Shown in pieces: positions 8,030 through 15,742 of a stretch of DNA of 64,000 nucleotides. A program made the translations under genes and the position numbers. The DNA comes from an uncultured Aquimarina sp. (GTDB taxonomy: Bacteria; Bacteroidota; Bacteroidia; Flavobacteriales; Flavobacteriaceae): the NCBI GenBank assembly GCA_947489195.1, contig CANLCT010000011.1, positions 1 through 64,000 on the forward strand, written 5' to 3'. Positions within the stretch are counted from its first letter, which is position 1. Every line of letters starts with the position of its first letter. The notes beneath the pieces were generated by a model. The model saw only the letters and a program-made list of their open reading frames with translations. It was not told the origin of the DNA and did not search any database.

Positions 8030-9137
8030 TTAGAGTGTTTCTTCTGTATCTTTTTGGCCAGTGGCCATTAAAAAGGCTTTTAAAAATGGATCAATAGCAC
8101 CATTCATTACGGCATCAACATTCCCAGTTTCTTCGGCAGTACGAACATCTTTCACTAATTTATAAGGATGCATAACGTAGTTTCTGATTTGAGATCCCCA
8201 CTCAATTTTCATTTTTGAGGCTTCAATTTCATCTCGCATGGCTTGTTTTTTCTTAAGCTCAATTTCGTATAATTGAGATTTAAGTAATTGCATGGCCTTA
8301 GTTTTATTGTCTAATTGAGAACGTGTTTCAGAATTTTCAATAACGATACCTGATGGGTGGTGACGTAAACGAACAGCAGTTTCAACTTTATTTACATTTT
8401 GACCACCAGCACCAGAGGATCGCATGGTTTCCCACGAAATTTCTGAAGGATTGATATCAATTTCAATAGAGTCATCGGCTAAAGGATATACGTATACAGA
8501 AGCAAATGATGTATGCCGTTTTGCGTTACTATCAAAAGGAGAAATACGCACTAAACGATGTACTCCATTTTCACCTTTAAGCCACCCAAAGGCAAATTCG
8601 CCATCAATTTCTAAAGTTACTGTTTTTATACCGGCAACATCTCCTTGCTGAAAGTTGAGTTCTTTAATAGGGAAACCTTGTTTTTCGCAATACATAACAT
8701 ACATGCGCATAAGCATTTGTGCCCAATCACAGCTTTCGGTACCACCGGCACCAGCGGTAATTTGCAAAACAGCTCCAAGGTTATCACCTTCTTCGCTAAG
8801 CATATTTCTAAACTCTAAGTCTTCAATATGACTAGAAGCTAATTTTGCTTGTTCATTAAGTTCCTCTTCAGTGGAATCTCCTTCTTTAAAAAATTCAAAG
8901 AGGACTTCTAAATCTTCTAAAAGTTGCTCGCTTTTTTCATAATCCTTCACCCATTTTTTTAAACTATTAAGGACACGCATGTGTGCTTCAGCTTCTTTTG
9001 GGTTATTCCAAAAATCTGGAGAAAAAGTTTTTTCTTCTTGATTAGAGATTTCTATGTTTTTGGCATCAACGTCAAAGATACCTCCTTAACGCAACCAGGC
9101 GATTTCTAAGATCTAAAATAGTATCTTGATTTGTCAT
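8030..9137 (-). CDS. prfB: Peptide chain release factor 2, with programmed +1 frameshift
   Basis: RF2 recognises UAA and UGA stop codons. Translation begins at the ATG at 9137-9135 (MTNQDTILDLRNRL...) and reaches an in-frame UGA after 21 codons. A +1 shift at CUU-UGA-C continues in the frame of DVDAKNIEISNQ and gives about 368 residues, against 365 in E. coli. The anticodon-mimic SPF is visible in RISPFDS and the catalytic GGQ in GAGGQNVNKVE. The first in-frame ATG after the shift (8980) is not the true start. The shift makes RF2 autoregulatory, as in E. coli. Confidence 0.96.
9071..9086 (-). promoter_or_regulatory. prfB: prfB recoding site (internal SD plus CUUUGAC)
   Basis: On the minus strand the sequence reads AGGAGG-UAU-CUU-UGA-C. 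The SD-like AGGAGG (9081-9086) is three bases before the slip codon CUU, and the UGA is at 9074-9072. This is the canonical RF2 frameshift cassette. It keeps a strong anti-SD contact although most genes in this genome show no SD. Confidence 0.97.
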
Positions 9138-9192
9138 AAGAGTAGTGGTAAATTACTGTAGCAAAAATACAAATACAATTGAGCTAACCTAA

Positions 9193-9516
9193 TTAAAACA
9201 CTTTTTTAATTTGATGCTGTTTTGCAAATTCTTTAGCAGCTTTTATACCATTTTCTAATCCAACTTTAGAGTTGTATAATTGGCTAGCTGCAGCAGTTTG
9301 TAAACCTTGATCTAATATATTAAAGTAGAATTGACCATTTTTGTTTGTTTTGCGCTCGTAAATCCGATCAAGATTAGTGTTTTGCGCAATGTAATTTATT
9401 TCTTCCTTTATTTCAGAAATTTTTGAATATGGTTTGCTTGAAGCAATGGTATGCCTGTCATCACTTTTTAAGTGAAAAACATAATTATTATTTTCGTCTT
9501 TTTCAATATAGAACAT
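9193..9516 (-). CDS. YegP-like DUF1508 protein (two repeats)
   Basis: The 107-residue protein is a UPF0339/YegP-type protein made of two DUF1508 repeats of about 50 residues. The first is YIEKDENNNYVFHLKSDDRHTIASSKPYS and its continuation, the second YERKTNKNGQFYFNILDQ and its continuation. The C-terminal helix contains NGIKAAKEFAKQH. The exact function of the family is not known. It stands alone upstream of prfB in the same direction, separated by 55 bp. Confidence 0.85.
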   Translation of the reverse strand: MFYIEKDENNNYVFHLKSDDRHTIASSKPYSKISEIKEEINYIAQNTNLDRIYERKTNKNGQFYFNILDQGLQTAAASQLYNSKVGLENGIKAAKEFAKQHQIKKVF

Positions 9517-9804
9517 TATTCAAATTTAACATTTTCAAATTATTTAGCAAATAATTAATTAGTTAAGAATTTAGGGAAATTTTGACTGTTTAAGGAGTGC
9601 ATTAGGAGTGTGGGTGTTAAAATTAATGTGCTTATTTTTAAATACTTACATTTTTAAATGTGTTTTTTAGTGTACTTTAGCGTGTTAAAATGTATTTTAA
9701 CGAAAAAAAGGGTAAAAACTCAAATTGGATGCTAAAGTTTAACAAAAAAAGTATGTTTTTTGTAACTTAGATAACCTAATACAACACTAATAAATTCTAT
9801 TACA

Positions 9805-10908
9805 ATGAAAAAAATTATTTTTACAATGGTAGCATTAGCTACTGGGATGGTTGCTCAAGCACAAGATTTACCAGCTAACCCAGAACCAGGAAAATGTTAT
9901 GTACGTTGTACAACTCCTGACATATACGAGACGCAAACGGTACAAGTACAAATTACTCCAGCTTATAAAAAGTTGAAAGTGATCCCTGCAACTTATAAAA
10001 CAGTAACTGAAAATGTTTTAGTAAAGGAAGCTAGTAAGCAGTTAAAAGTAGTTCCTGCAACTTATAAAACAGAAACAGTAACTTATGTAAAAAAACAAGG
10101 AGGATCTACATTAGCAGTTACACCAGCATCTTTTGGAAATAGCTCAGAAACAATTGAAATAAAATCTGCCTATGCGCAGTGGGAATTAGGAGCTCCGGCA
10201 CCTGATTGTGCTTCTAGTAACCCAGATGATTGTCGTTACTGGTGTTATAAAGGATATCCAGCTGAATATACTACAGTTTCTGTGCGTACTTTAGCAAATG
10301 ATGCTTCTGTTGTTAGAACTCCAATAGCTTCTAGAGATGGGTCATATACAAAAAGAGTTGTTGCTTCTCCAGCTAGAGTAGAAGAAATTACAATTCCTGC
10401 AGAATATGCAAATATTACAAAAACAGTTTTAGATAAGGATGCAGTTACTACAGAAGATGTTATTCCTGCAACTTTTAAAACGGTTTCAAAAGAAGTGTTA
10501 AAGCAAAAAGGAGGGTTAACGACTTGGAAAGAAGTTGACTGTAAATTAGTGGAGTATTCTGCATTACCTATTAATTGGAATACGGGATCAGCAACATTAA
10601 CTTCAACGGCTAAAAACTTAATTGATACTCGTTTATTACCTGTTTTGGCTAATAACCAAGGAGCTAAAATGGAAATTGCATCTCATACTGATTCAAGAGG
10701 TGGTGCTTCAAATAACCAAGCTTTATCAGAAAGAAGAGCACAGTCAGTAGTAAACTATTTGATTTCTAAAGGTGTAAATAATAGCCGTTTAGTAGCAAAT
10801 GGTTATGGAGAACGTAGACTTAAGAATAGATGTGCTGATGGAGTTTCATGTACTGAGCGTGAACACGCTGCAAACAGAAGAACTGAATTCCGTTTGATCA
10901 ATAACTAG
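9805..10908 (+). CDS. OmpA-family outer-membrane protein with PATYKT-type repeats
   Basis: The 367-residue protein has a signal peptide (cleavage near AQAQ, residue 19-20). A periplasmic or outer-membrane segment carries at least five variants of a short beta repeat (VIPATYKTVTENVL, VVPATYKTETVTYV, VTPASF, TIPAEYANITKTVL, VIPATFKTVSKEVL). A C-terminal OmpA peptidoglycan-binding domain (about 255-367) holds the motif SHTDSRGGASNNQALSERRA. The C-terminus should anchor to peptidoglycan; the repeat region is not a standard OmpA barrel. It is monocistronic with a clear terminator and probably well expressed (inference). Confidence 0.88.
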   Translation: MKKIIFTMVALATGMVAQAQDLPANPEPGKCYVRCTTPDIYETQTVQVQITPAYKKLKVIPATYKTVTENVLVKEASKQLKVVPATYKTETVTYVKKQGGSTLAVTPASFGNSSETIEIKSAYAQWELGAPAPDCASSNPDDCRYWCYKGYPAEYTTVSVRTLANDASVVRTPIASRDGSYTKRVVASPARVEEITIPAEYANITKTVLDKDAVTTEDVIPATFKTVSKEVLKQKGGLTTWKEVDCKLVEYSALPINWNTGSATLTSTAKNLIDTRLLPVLANNQGAKMEIASHTDSRGGASNNQALSERRAQSVVNYLISKGVNNSRLVANGYGERRLKNRCADGVSCTEREHAANRRTEFRLINN

Positions 10909-10948
10909 AATTAATTATTGCTACTAGATAAGTAGTTTATATTTTAAA

Positions 10949-10980
10949 GAAAAAGCCTTCATTTATGAAGGCTTTTTTCT
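10949..10980 (+). terminator. Rho-independent terminator of the OmpA-family gene
   Basis: The stem AAGCCTTCAT / ATGAAGGCTT has a two-base loop and is followed by a T-run (10973-10978), 40-70 bp after the stop codon. It is a canonical intrinsic terminator. Confidence 0.92.
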
Positions 10981-11081
10981 TTAAAATATGTCTCGTCCTG
11001 AAATAGCGTTATACTTAATGTTATTTATGGAAATTAAAAATTTTTATTATATAAAGTGTATGCAGAGCAATAGGTGTTTGC

Positions 11082-11579
11082 TTATTCTTGCTGTTCAAAA
11101 GCAAGATCTTCAATTAATAATTCATCAAGATATTCGTCAATTTCTTCATCGTCAACAAAAAGAGCCAACATTTTAACGTCTTTTTCAGTAATTTTAAATT
11201 GTTCTCGTATTTTTTGTTTAATAACGTTAGTCGTATCAATAGTAGTAGAAACAATGTTAGTTGTAGGGACACTGTTTTTATTTATATTGAGGAAAATAAA
11301 GAAAAGTAGGAAAGACGCAGCTACTGCATAAAATGTATATTTTATTTTTTTTGATAATAAGGGAACTACGGTATTATCTTTAAATTCAAGTGTTGTAATT
11401 AGATTTTGTTTGTTGTTTTTATGATAATTTTCAGGAATTTCAAAGCCTAAATCGCGGTGTTTATCATCAGTTTTTTCGGCATTTATTTGTTCTAAAACAT
11501 TATACTGAAAATTTTCAAAATAAGAATTGGGTAGTAAAAAGCCATCTTTATTATTGGTATTTATCTTATTCTTGTTCAT
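11082..11579 (-). CDS. Probable membrane anti-sigma or sigma-linked protein
   Basis: The 165-residue protein has a polar N-terminus (about residues 1-85), one transmembrane helix (about 88-108, YTFYAVAASFLLFFIFLNI) and an acidic C-terminal tail (MLALFVDDEEIDEYLDELL). It directly follows an ECF sigma gene (16-bp gap). By position and topology (cytoplasmic N-terminus, one TM) it is probably its anti-sigma factor. No FecR or zinc anti-sigma motif is present, so this is inference from context. Confidence 0.6.
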   Translation of the reverse strand: MNKNKINTNNKDGFLLPNSYFENFQYNVLEQINAEKTDDKHRDLGFEIPENYHKNNKQNLITTLEFKDNTVVPLLSKKIKYTFYAVAASFLLFFIFLNINKNSVPTTNIVSTTIDTTNVIKQKIREQFKITEKDVKMLALFVDDEEIDEYLDELLIEDLAFEQQE

Positions 11580-11595
11580 AATTTTTATACTAGCA

Positions 11596-12135
11596 TTATT
11601 GGATTAAAAAACGTTCAATTTTTTTAACGGCATGATGGTACGAAGCTTTTAAAGATCCTTCGGTTGTTCCAGTAATTTCTGAAATTTCTTTAAATTTTAA
11701 ATCATCATAATACCTCATTACAAAAACTTGTTTTTGCTTTTCAGGAAGCTGCATTAGGGCTTCTTGTAATTTAAACTGAATTTGATCTCCTTCAAAATAA
11801 ATATCTTCTTTAAGTTCTTCTAAGATTTTGGTATTAGTCTCTTCCGAGTTTAATTTTAAATGCTTTTGTTTTTCTTTTAAAAAATCGATAGACTCATTGT
11901 ATGCAATACGATACATCCAAGTTTTAATAGAACTATTTCCATTAAATTTAGTTATGTTTTTATAAATTTTTAAAAATGTATTTTGTAATACATCATTTGC
12001 ATCTTCATGTATTAAAACCATCTTTCTTATATGCCAATACAAACACTTTTGATACATATCAAGTAGCATTTTAAAAGCAATGTCTTTTTGCTTTATATCT
12101 TTTAAAGCGGCTATAAGTTTTATTTCAGTTTTCAA
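11596..12135 (-). CDS. ECF RNA polymerase sigma factor
   Basis: The 179-residue protein has a region 2 (about 25-90, with DANDVLQNTFLKIYKNI and IKTWMYRIAYNESIDFLK) and a region 4 helix-turn-helix (about 125-175, LPEKQKQVFVMRYYDDLKFKEISEITGTTEGSLKASYHHAVKKI, split here by domain). It directs transcription of a small regulon. It is transcribed with the downstream single-TM protein, away from the repeat-lipoprotein gene at 12322. Confidence 0.93.
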   Translation of the reverse strand: MKTEIKLIAALKDIKQKDIAFKMLLDMYQKCLYWHIRKMVLIHEDANDVLQNTFLKIYKNITKFNGNSSIKTWMYRIAYNESIDFLKEKQKHLKLNSEETNTKILEELKEDIYFEGDQIQFKLQEALMQLPEKQKQVFVMRYYDDLKFKEISEITGTTEGSLKASYHHAVKKIERFLIQ

Positions 12136-12321
12136 GTATATTTGTTTAACATTTAATTATTAGACTTAAAAAGAATTAAAAGGTTTAATTGCTTTCAATT
12201 AAAAAAACAAAAGAGTATCGATCTGTTGTATTTTGACCATATAAAAAATAGTAAAAAAATAATAGGGTATTCGGGTATTTTAGTGTTGTTATAATAAATG
12301 GCTGATAAAGATTAATTATAT

Positions 12322-13911
12322 ATGAAAAAATATACTTTTTTAAAGGTATTATTTATTGTGGGGCTTTTTCTTATTTCTTGTAGAGATGATGACGATATAG
12401 AACGATTAAGAGCAAGTTTAGTAATAACACCTGAGCAGGGAGTGGAAAATTTTATTGATGAAATTAGAAATTCTAAAATAAGAGCTATTAATGAATTAAA
12501 TGAAGAAGAAGAGGAATCATTAGAATCTTTTTTAGTATCTGATGTGGAAAGTGTTAATGGCAAGTGGAACGTCATTGGATTAATACTTAGAAGCGAGGAA
12601 AACTATATAGAAGAAGATTCGATTAATACACTAAGATTTTTTTTTCCAGCTGCTAATTTAGATTTGAAAAAAACTACGGGGATTATCTTTAAAGATAACA
12701 GTTTGGGATTGTTTAATGATATTAATGAAGAGCCGTTATACGAGTTTAACTTTGAGTCTTTTAAAAAAGGAGAAAATAAAGTTAATGGTTTGTTTAATGT
12801 TGATTTAGGAGAACAAAGTCTTGATGAAAGAATAACAAATTCGAAAGTTGTTTTTTTTATTAGTAAGGAAGGTTTACTCATAATAGGTCAGGTTTTTAAT
12901 AGAATCAATCCTATTATTTATGTTTTAGAAAAGATAATAGAGGAAGAGGAAGTGCCAAGTGAGGAAACTCCTGAAGAAGAGGAGCCAAGTGAGGAAACTC
13001 CTGAAGAAGAGGAGCCAAGTGAGGAAACCCCAGAAGAGGAAGTTCCAAGTGAGGAAACTCCTGAAGAAGAGGAGCCAAGTGAGGAAACCCCTGAAGAGGA
13101 GGAGCCAAGTGAGGAAACCCCTGAAGAGGAGGAGCCAAGTGAGGAAGCCCCAGAAGAGGAAGTTCCGAGTGAAGAAACTCCTGAAGAAGAGGAGCCAAGT
13201 GAGGAAACTCCTGAAGAGGAGGAGCCAAGTGAAGAAACTCCAGAAGAGGAGCCAAGTGAAGAAACTCCTGAAGAAGAGGAGCCAAGTGAGGAAACCCCAG
13301 AAGAGGAAGTGCCAAGTGAAGAAACTCCTGAAGAAGAGGAGCCAAGTGAGGAAACCCCAGAAGAGGAAGTTCCAAGTGAAGAAACTCCTGAAGAGGAAGT
13401 GCCGAGTGAGGAAACTCCTGAAGAGGAAGTGCCAAGTGAGGAAACTCCTGAAGAAGAGGAGCCAAGTGAAGAAACTCCTGAAGAGGAGGTTGTTACAGAT
13501 CTAGATGAGCGTACTTTAGTGTTTAATTTACTTGATGTTATGGGGAGATGGAAAGTTGATCAAAAAAGAGAGAATTCTAATTCCACATCAATTAGTGCAT
13601 TTAATGGAGATGATTTGTTATTCCCTTCGCCAACAAGAGAACAGTTAATAAATGATATTATACCTCCTTTAGCAGGGTTAGGAACAAATCTTAATATTAT
13701 TGAATTTAAATCGATGAGGGTGCTTGAATTGTTTGTTGATAACGCATTATCTGAAGATTACACTGTAATTGAAAGTAGTAGAGGTGCTTTTAAAGTAGAA
13801 GTTAAAGAGGGAACATTTTCTACATTTACTTTAAGATTAAGTGCTGATAAAAGTAAGTTGTATTTTAAGCAAGTGGCAACAAATGAAGAGTTTATTTTTA
13901 ATAAAATTTAA
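12322..13911 (+). CDS. Lipoprotein with 18 acidic decapeptide repeats
   Basis: The 529-residue protein has a lipobox LFLISC (Cys 20) followed by RDDDD, suggesting surface export. An N-terminal globular part (about 30-205) contains a lipocalin-like GKWNVIG start. A repeat region of 18 copies of PSEETPEEE(E/V) lies at about 212-390. A C-terminal globular part (about 398-529) starts GRWKVDQKR and again looks lipocalin-like. The repeat is nearly uncharged on one face and very acidic overall, so it probably forms an extended, cation-binding stalk between two similar domains. No family was recognised. It precedes a sigma/FecR pair but has its own reading direction and spacing. Confidence 0.75.
   Translation: MKKYTFLKVLFIVGLFLISCRDDDDIERLRASLVITPEQGVENFIDEIRNSKIRAINELNEEEEESLESFLVSDVESVNGKWNVIGLILRSEENYIEEDSINTLRFFFPAANLDLKKTTGIIFKDNSLGLFNDINEEPLYEFNFESFKKGENKVNGLFNVDLGEQSLDERITNSKVVFFISKEGLLIIGQVFNRINPIIYVLEKIIEEEEVPSEETPEEEEPSEETPEEEEPSEETPEEEVPSEETPEEEEPSEETPEEEEPSEETPEEEEPSEEAPEEEVPSEETPEEEEPSEETPEEEEPSEETPEEEPSEETPEEEEPSEETPEEEVPSEETPEEEEPSEETPEEEVPSEETPEEEVPSEETPEEEVPSEETPEEEEPSEETPEEEVVTDLDERTLVFNLLDVMGRWKVDQKRENSNSTSISAFNGDDLLFPSPTREQLINDIIPPLAGLGTNLNIIEFKSMRVLELFVDNALSEDYTVIESSRGAFKVEVKEGTFSTFTLRLSADKSKLYFKQVATNEEFIFNKI
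12955..13491 (+). repeat. In-frame 30-bp tandem repeat, 18 units
   Basis: Units of 30 bp encode PSEETPEEEE or PSEETPEEEV. Unit 7 has Ala for Thr (PSEEAPEEE) and unit 10 is one codon short (27 bp), giving 537 bp in total. Units differ mainly at third positions (CTC/CCC, GAA/GAG). The array is old enough to have synonymous drift yet keeps its phase. Copy number is likely to vary between strains (inference). Confidence 0.95.
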
Positions 13912-14010
13912 ATTTAACAATAGGGTACATCCTGTTTAAAGTGTTGTTATATAAATGAAGTGAATTATTTTTTGAAGTAATTGTCGTTTAGATTAATAAA
14001 AAACAAATTA

Positions 14011-14529
14011 ATGAGTATTAGTAATATGTCAGTTTGTGAAGAAAAAGTTTTTAAAAATATTTTTGAACAAAATTCAAGAATTATAAGAAATTTCATTTAT
14101 TACAAATGTGGTGATATTGATCAAGCTGAAGATTTAACTCAAGATGCTTTTGTGAAATTATGGAATAATTGTAAAAAGATTCCTTTTGATAAAGCAAAAT
14201 CATTTGTAATGAAAGTCGCTCAAAATTCATTTTTTAATAGTGTTAGACATCAAAAAGTAGTTTTGCAGTATAATAAAAATGAAGATAGAAAAGATTGCGA
14301 TTATGAAAGTCCAGAATATATTTTAGAAGAAAAAGAGTTTTTGAAAAAACTAAGTAAATGTATAAGTGAGCTTTCAGATAAAGAAAGAGAAGTTTTTTTA
14401 TTAAGTCGAAAAGAAAAAAAAACCTACAAAGAAATAGCTGAAATAGTTGGGATTTCTCAAAAAGGAGTTGAGCGTAGGATGCATTTGGCATTAAAGGAAT
14501 TAAAAGAAAAATTAGGTGCTAATATTTAA
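14011..14529 (+). CDS. ECF sigma factor (FecI-like)
   Basis: This ECF sigma factor has about 173 residues. Region 2 spans about 10-75 (YYKCGDIDQAEDLTQDAFVKLW, FVMKVAQNSFFN). Region 4 spans about 112-165 (LSDKEREVFLLSRKEKKTYKEI and AEIVGISQKGVERRMHLALKEL). I use the ATG at 14011; an upstream TTG (13981) would add ten residues without homology value. It is followed after 19 bp by a FecR anti-sigma gene, then a TonB receptor with an STN domain. This is the classical order for cell-surface signalling, in which the receptor senses its ligand and activates this sigma. Confidence 0.93.
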   Translation: MSISNMSVCEEKVFKNIFEQNSRIIRNFIYYKCGDIDQAEDLTQDAFVKLWNNCKKIPFDKAKSFVMKVAQNSFFNSVRHQKVVLQYNKNEDRKDCDYESPEYILEEKEFLKKLSKCISELSDKEREVFLLSRKEKKTYKEIAEIVGISQKGVERRMHLALKELKEKLGANI

Positions 14530-14548
14530 TATTTAAAAGATAAATCAA

Positions 14549-15457
14549 ATGGAAGATTTTTTAGCAAAATGGGCAAGTGGTGATTTATCAGAAACTGATA
14601 AAAAAGCATTTGAATCTGACAAGGAAAATAAATTATATCAAGATATATTAAATGGAGTTGAAAAATTAGATGTTCCAGCTTATAATAGTGATGCATTATA
14701 TGCTAAGTTAAAAACGAGAATAGAAAATCAGAATTCAAGTCAATCAACTAAAGTTATATCAATGATTCCTAAATGGCTATATGCCGTTGCTGCATCTGTA
14801 ATATTGATTTTTGGTTTTACTATTTTTTATAATAATGATATAAGTTATACTTCTGATTATGGAGAAAAAATAAGTTTTACATTACCTGATAATTCAGAAG
14901 TAATCTTAAATGCAAATTCTCACATAACATATGATAATAAAAAATGGGAATCAAAAAGAGAACTTTATTTGGAAGGAGAAGCTTTTTTTAAAGTAATTAA
15001 AGGTTCCAAATTTACGGTTTTAACAAAAACGGGTAGTGTTAGTGTTTTGGGGACCCAATTTAATGTGAATTCAAATAAAAAATCATCAATATTTCAGGTG
15101 GATTGCTTTGAAGGAGTTGTTAAAGTTGAACAGGATGCTATTTCAAAAATCATAAAAAAGGGCGAAGCGGTTAGGATATTTAATAAAAAAATCGATCAGT
15201 GGAAATTTAATGAATTGCAGCCATTGTGGATTACTCAAGAAAGTGCTTTTTACAATTCGCCAATTAAACAAGTTATTAAAGCCTTAGAAAATCAATATGA
15301 TATAAAAATTGAAAGTTCTAAAGTAAATGATTCACTACGATTTACAGGAGTTTTCACTCATTCAGACCTTGATAAGGCCTTAAAAATTGTTTTTGAATCC
15401 TTAGATATAAATTATGAATTAACAAATAATAATTCTGTAATTCTCGATATTGAATAG
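14549..15457 (+). CDS. FecR-family anti-sigma regulator
   Basis: The 302-residue inner-membrane protein has a short cytoplasmic N-terminal region (1-72, WASGDLSETDKKAFE) that should bind the sigma factor. A single TM helix (about 75-95, WLYAVAASVILIFGFTIFY) follows, then a FecR periplasmic domain (about 100-205, FTLPDNSEVILNANS and YLEGEAFFKV) and a C-terminal DUF4974-type domain (about 235-300). The C-terminal part should contact the STN domain of the TonB receptor encoded next. It is 19 bp downstream of its sigma gene. Confidence 0.94.
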   Translation: MEDFLAKWASGDLSETDKKAFESDKENKLYQDILNGVEKLDVPAYNSDALYAKLKTRIENQNSSQSTKVISMIPKWLYAVAASVILIFGFTIFYNNDISYTSDYGEKISFTLPDNSEVILNANSHITYDNKKWESKRELYLEGEAFFKVIKGSKFTVLTKTGSVSVLGTQFNVNSNKKSSIFQVDCFEGVVKVEQDAISKIIKKGEAVRIFNKKIDQWKFNELQPLWITQESAFYNSPIKQVIKALENQYDIKIESSKVNDSLRFTGVFTHSDLDKALKIVFESLDINYELTNNNSVILDIE

Positions 15458-15477
15458 TTGAACTTAATTTAGACTAT

Positions 15478-15515
15478 AAATGTTAGCATTAACCAGGGGT
15501 ATAATGCTAACATTT
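15478..15515 (+). terminator. Hairpin after fecR (13-bp arms)
   Basis: Arms at 15478-15490 and 15503-15515 are perfect inverted repeats (AAATGTTAGCATT and its complement) around a 12-base loop, 20 bp after the fecR stop. The following T-run is weak, so it may be a terminator or an RNA-stabilising hairpin that separates sigma/fecR from the receptor transcript. Confidence 0.55.
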
Positions 15516-15742
15516 CTGGTTATATATAATTGTCGATAATAATACTTATTGTAAATTTTTGATAAATAAATTTTTAAAAAAAACAATAAGATGTAATAAG
15601 ATGAAGTTGTAAGATTGAAATATGTTAATTATTCTTAAAATTTAAGAAGAATAAAAAACTTTTTAAATGAAGAATGATGAAGTAACATAAATTCTGAATT
15701 ACAACATTAATTAAGGGAGCTATGAGTTTCTTTTTATAATTT

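Noticed and set aside
8030..9137. prfB as a broken gene (missing N-terminus, in-frame UGA)
   Set aside because: The stop sits in the standard +1 recoding site with SD-like AGGAGG and the shifted frame restores full length, so it is a normal RF2.
10988..11331. Small plus-strand genes opposite the anti-sigma-like gene
   Set aside because: They are shadows of the minus-strand sigma partner; no signal or homology and no promoter.
12914..13465. Long open frame on the minus strand across the repeat, and another on the plus strand at 12959-13504
   Set aside because: Both are produced by the 30-bp period keeping every frame open; low-complexity Leu/Pro or Lys/Arg/Gln products with no start context. 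The lipoprotein frame with a signal peptide is the real one.
13981..14011. TTG start of the ECF sigma gene
   Set aside because: The ATG at 14011 gives the expected sigma N-terminus; the ten extra residues carry no homology.
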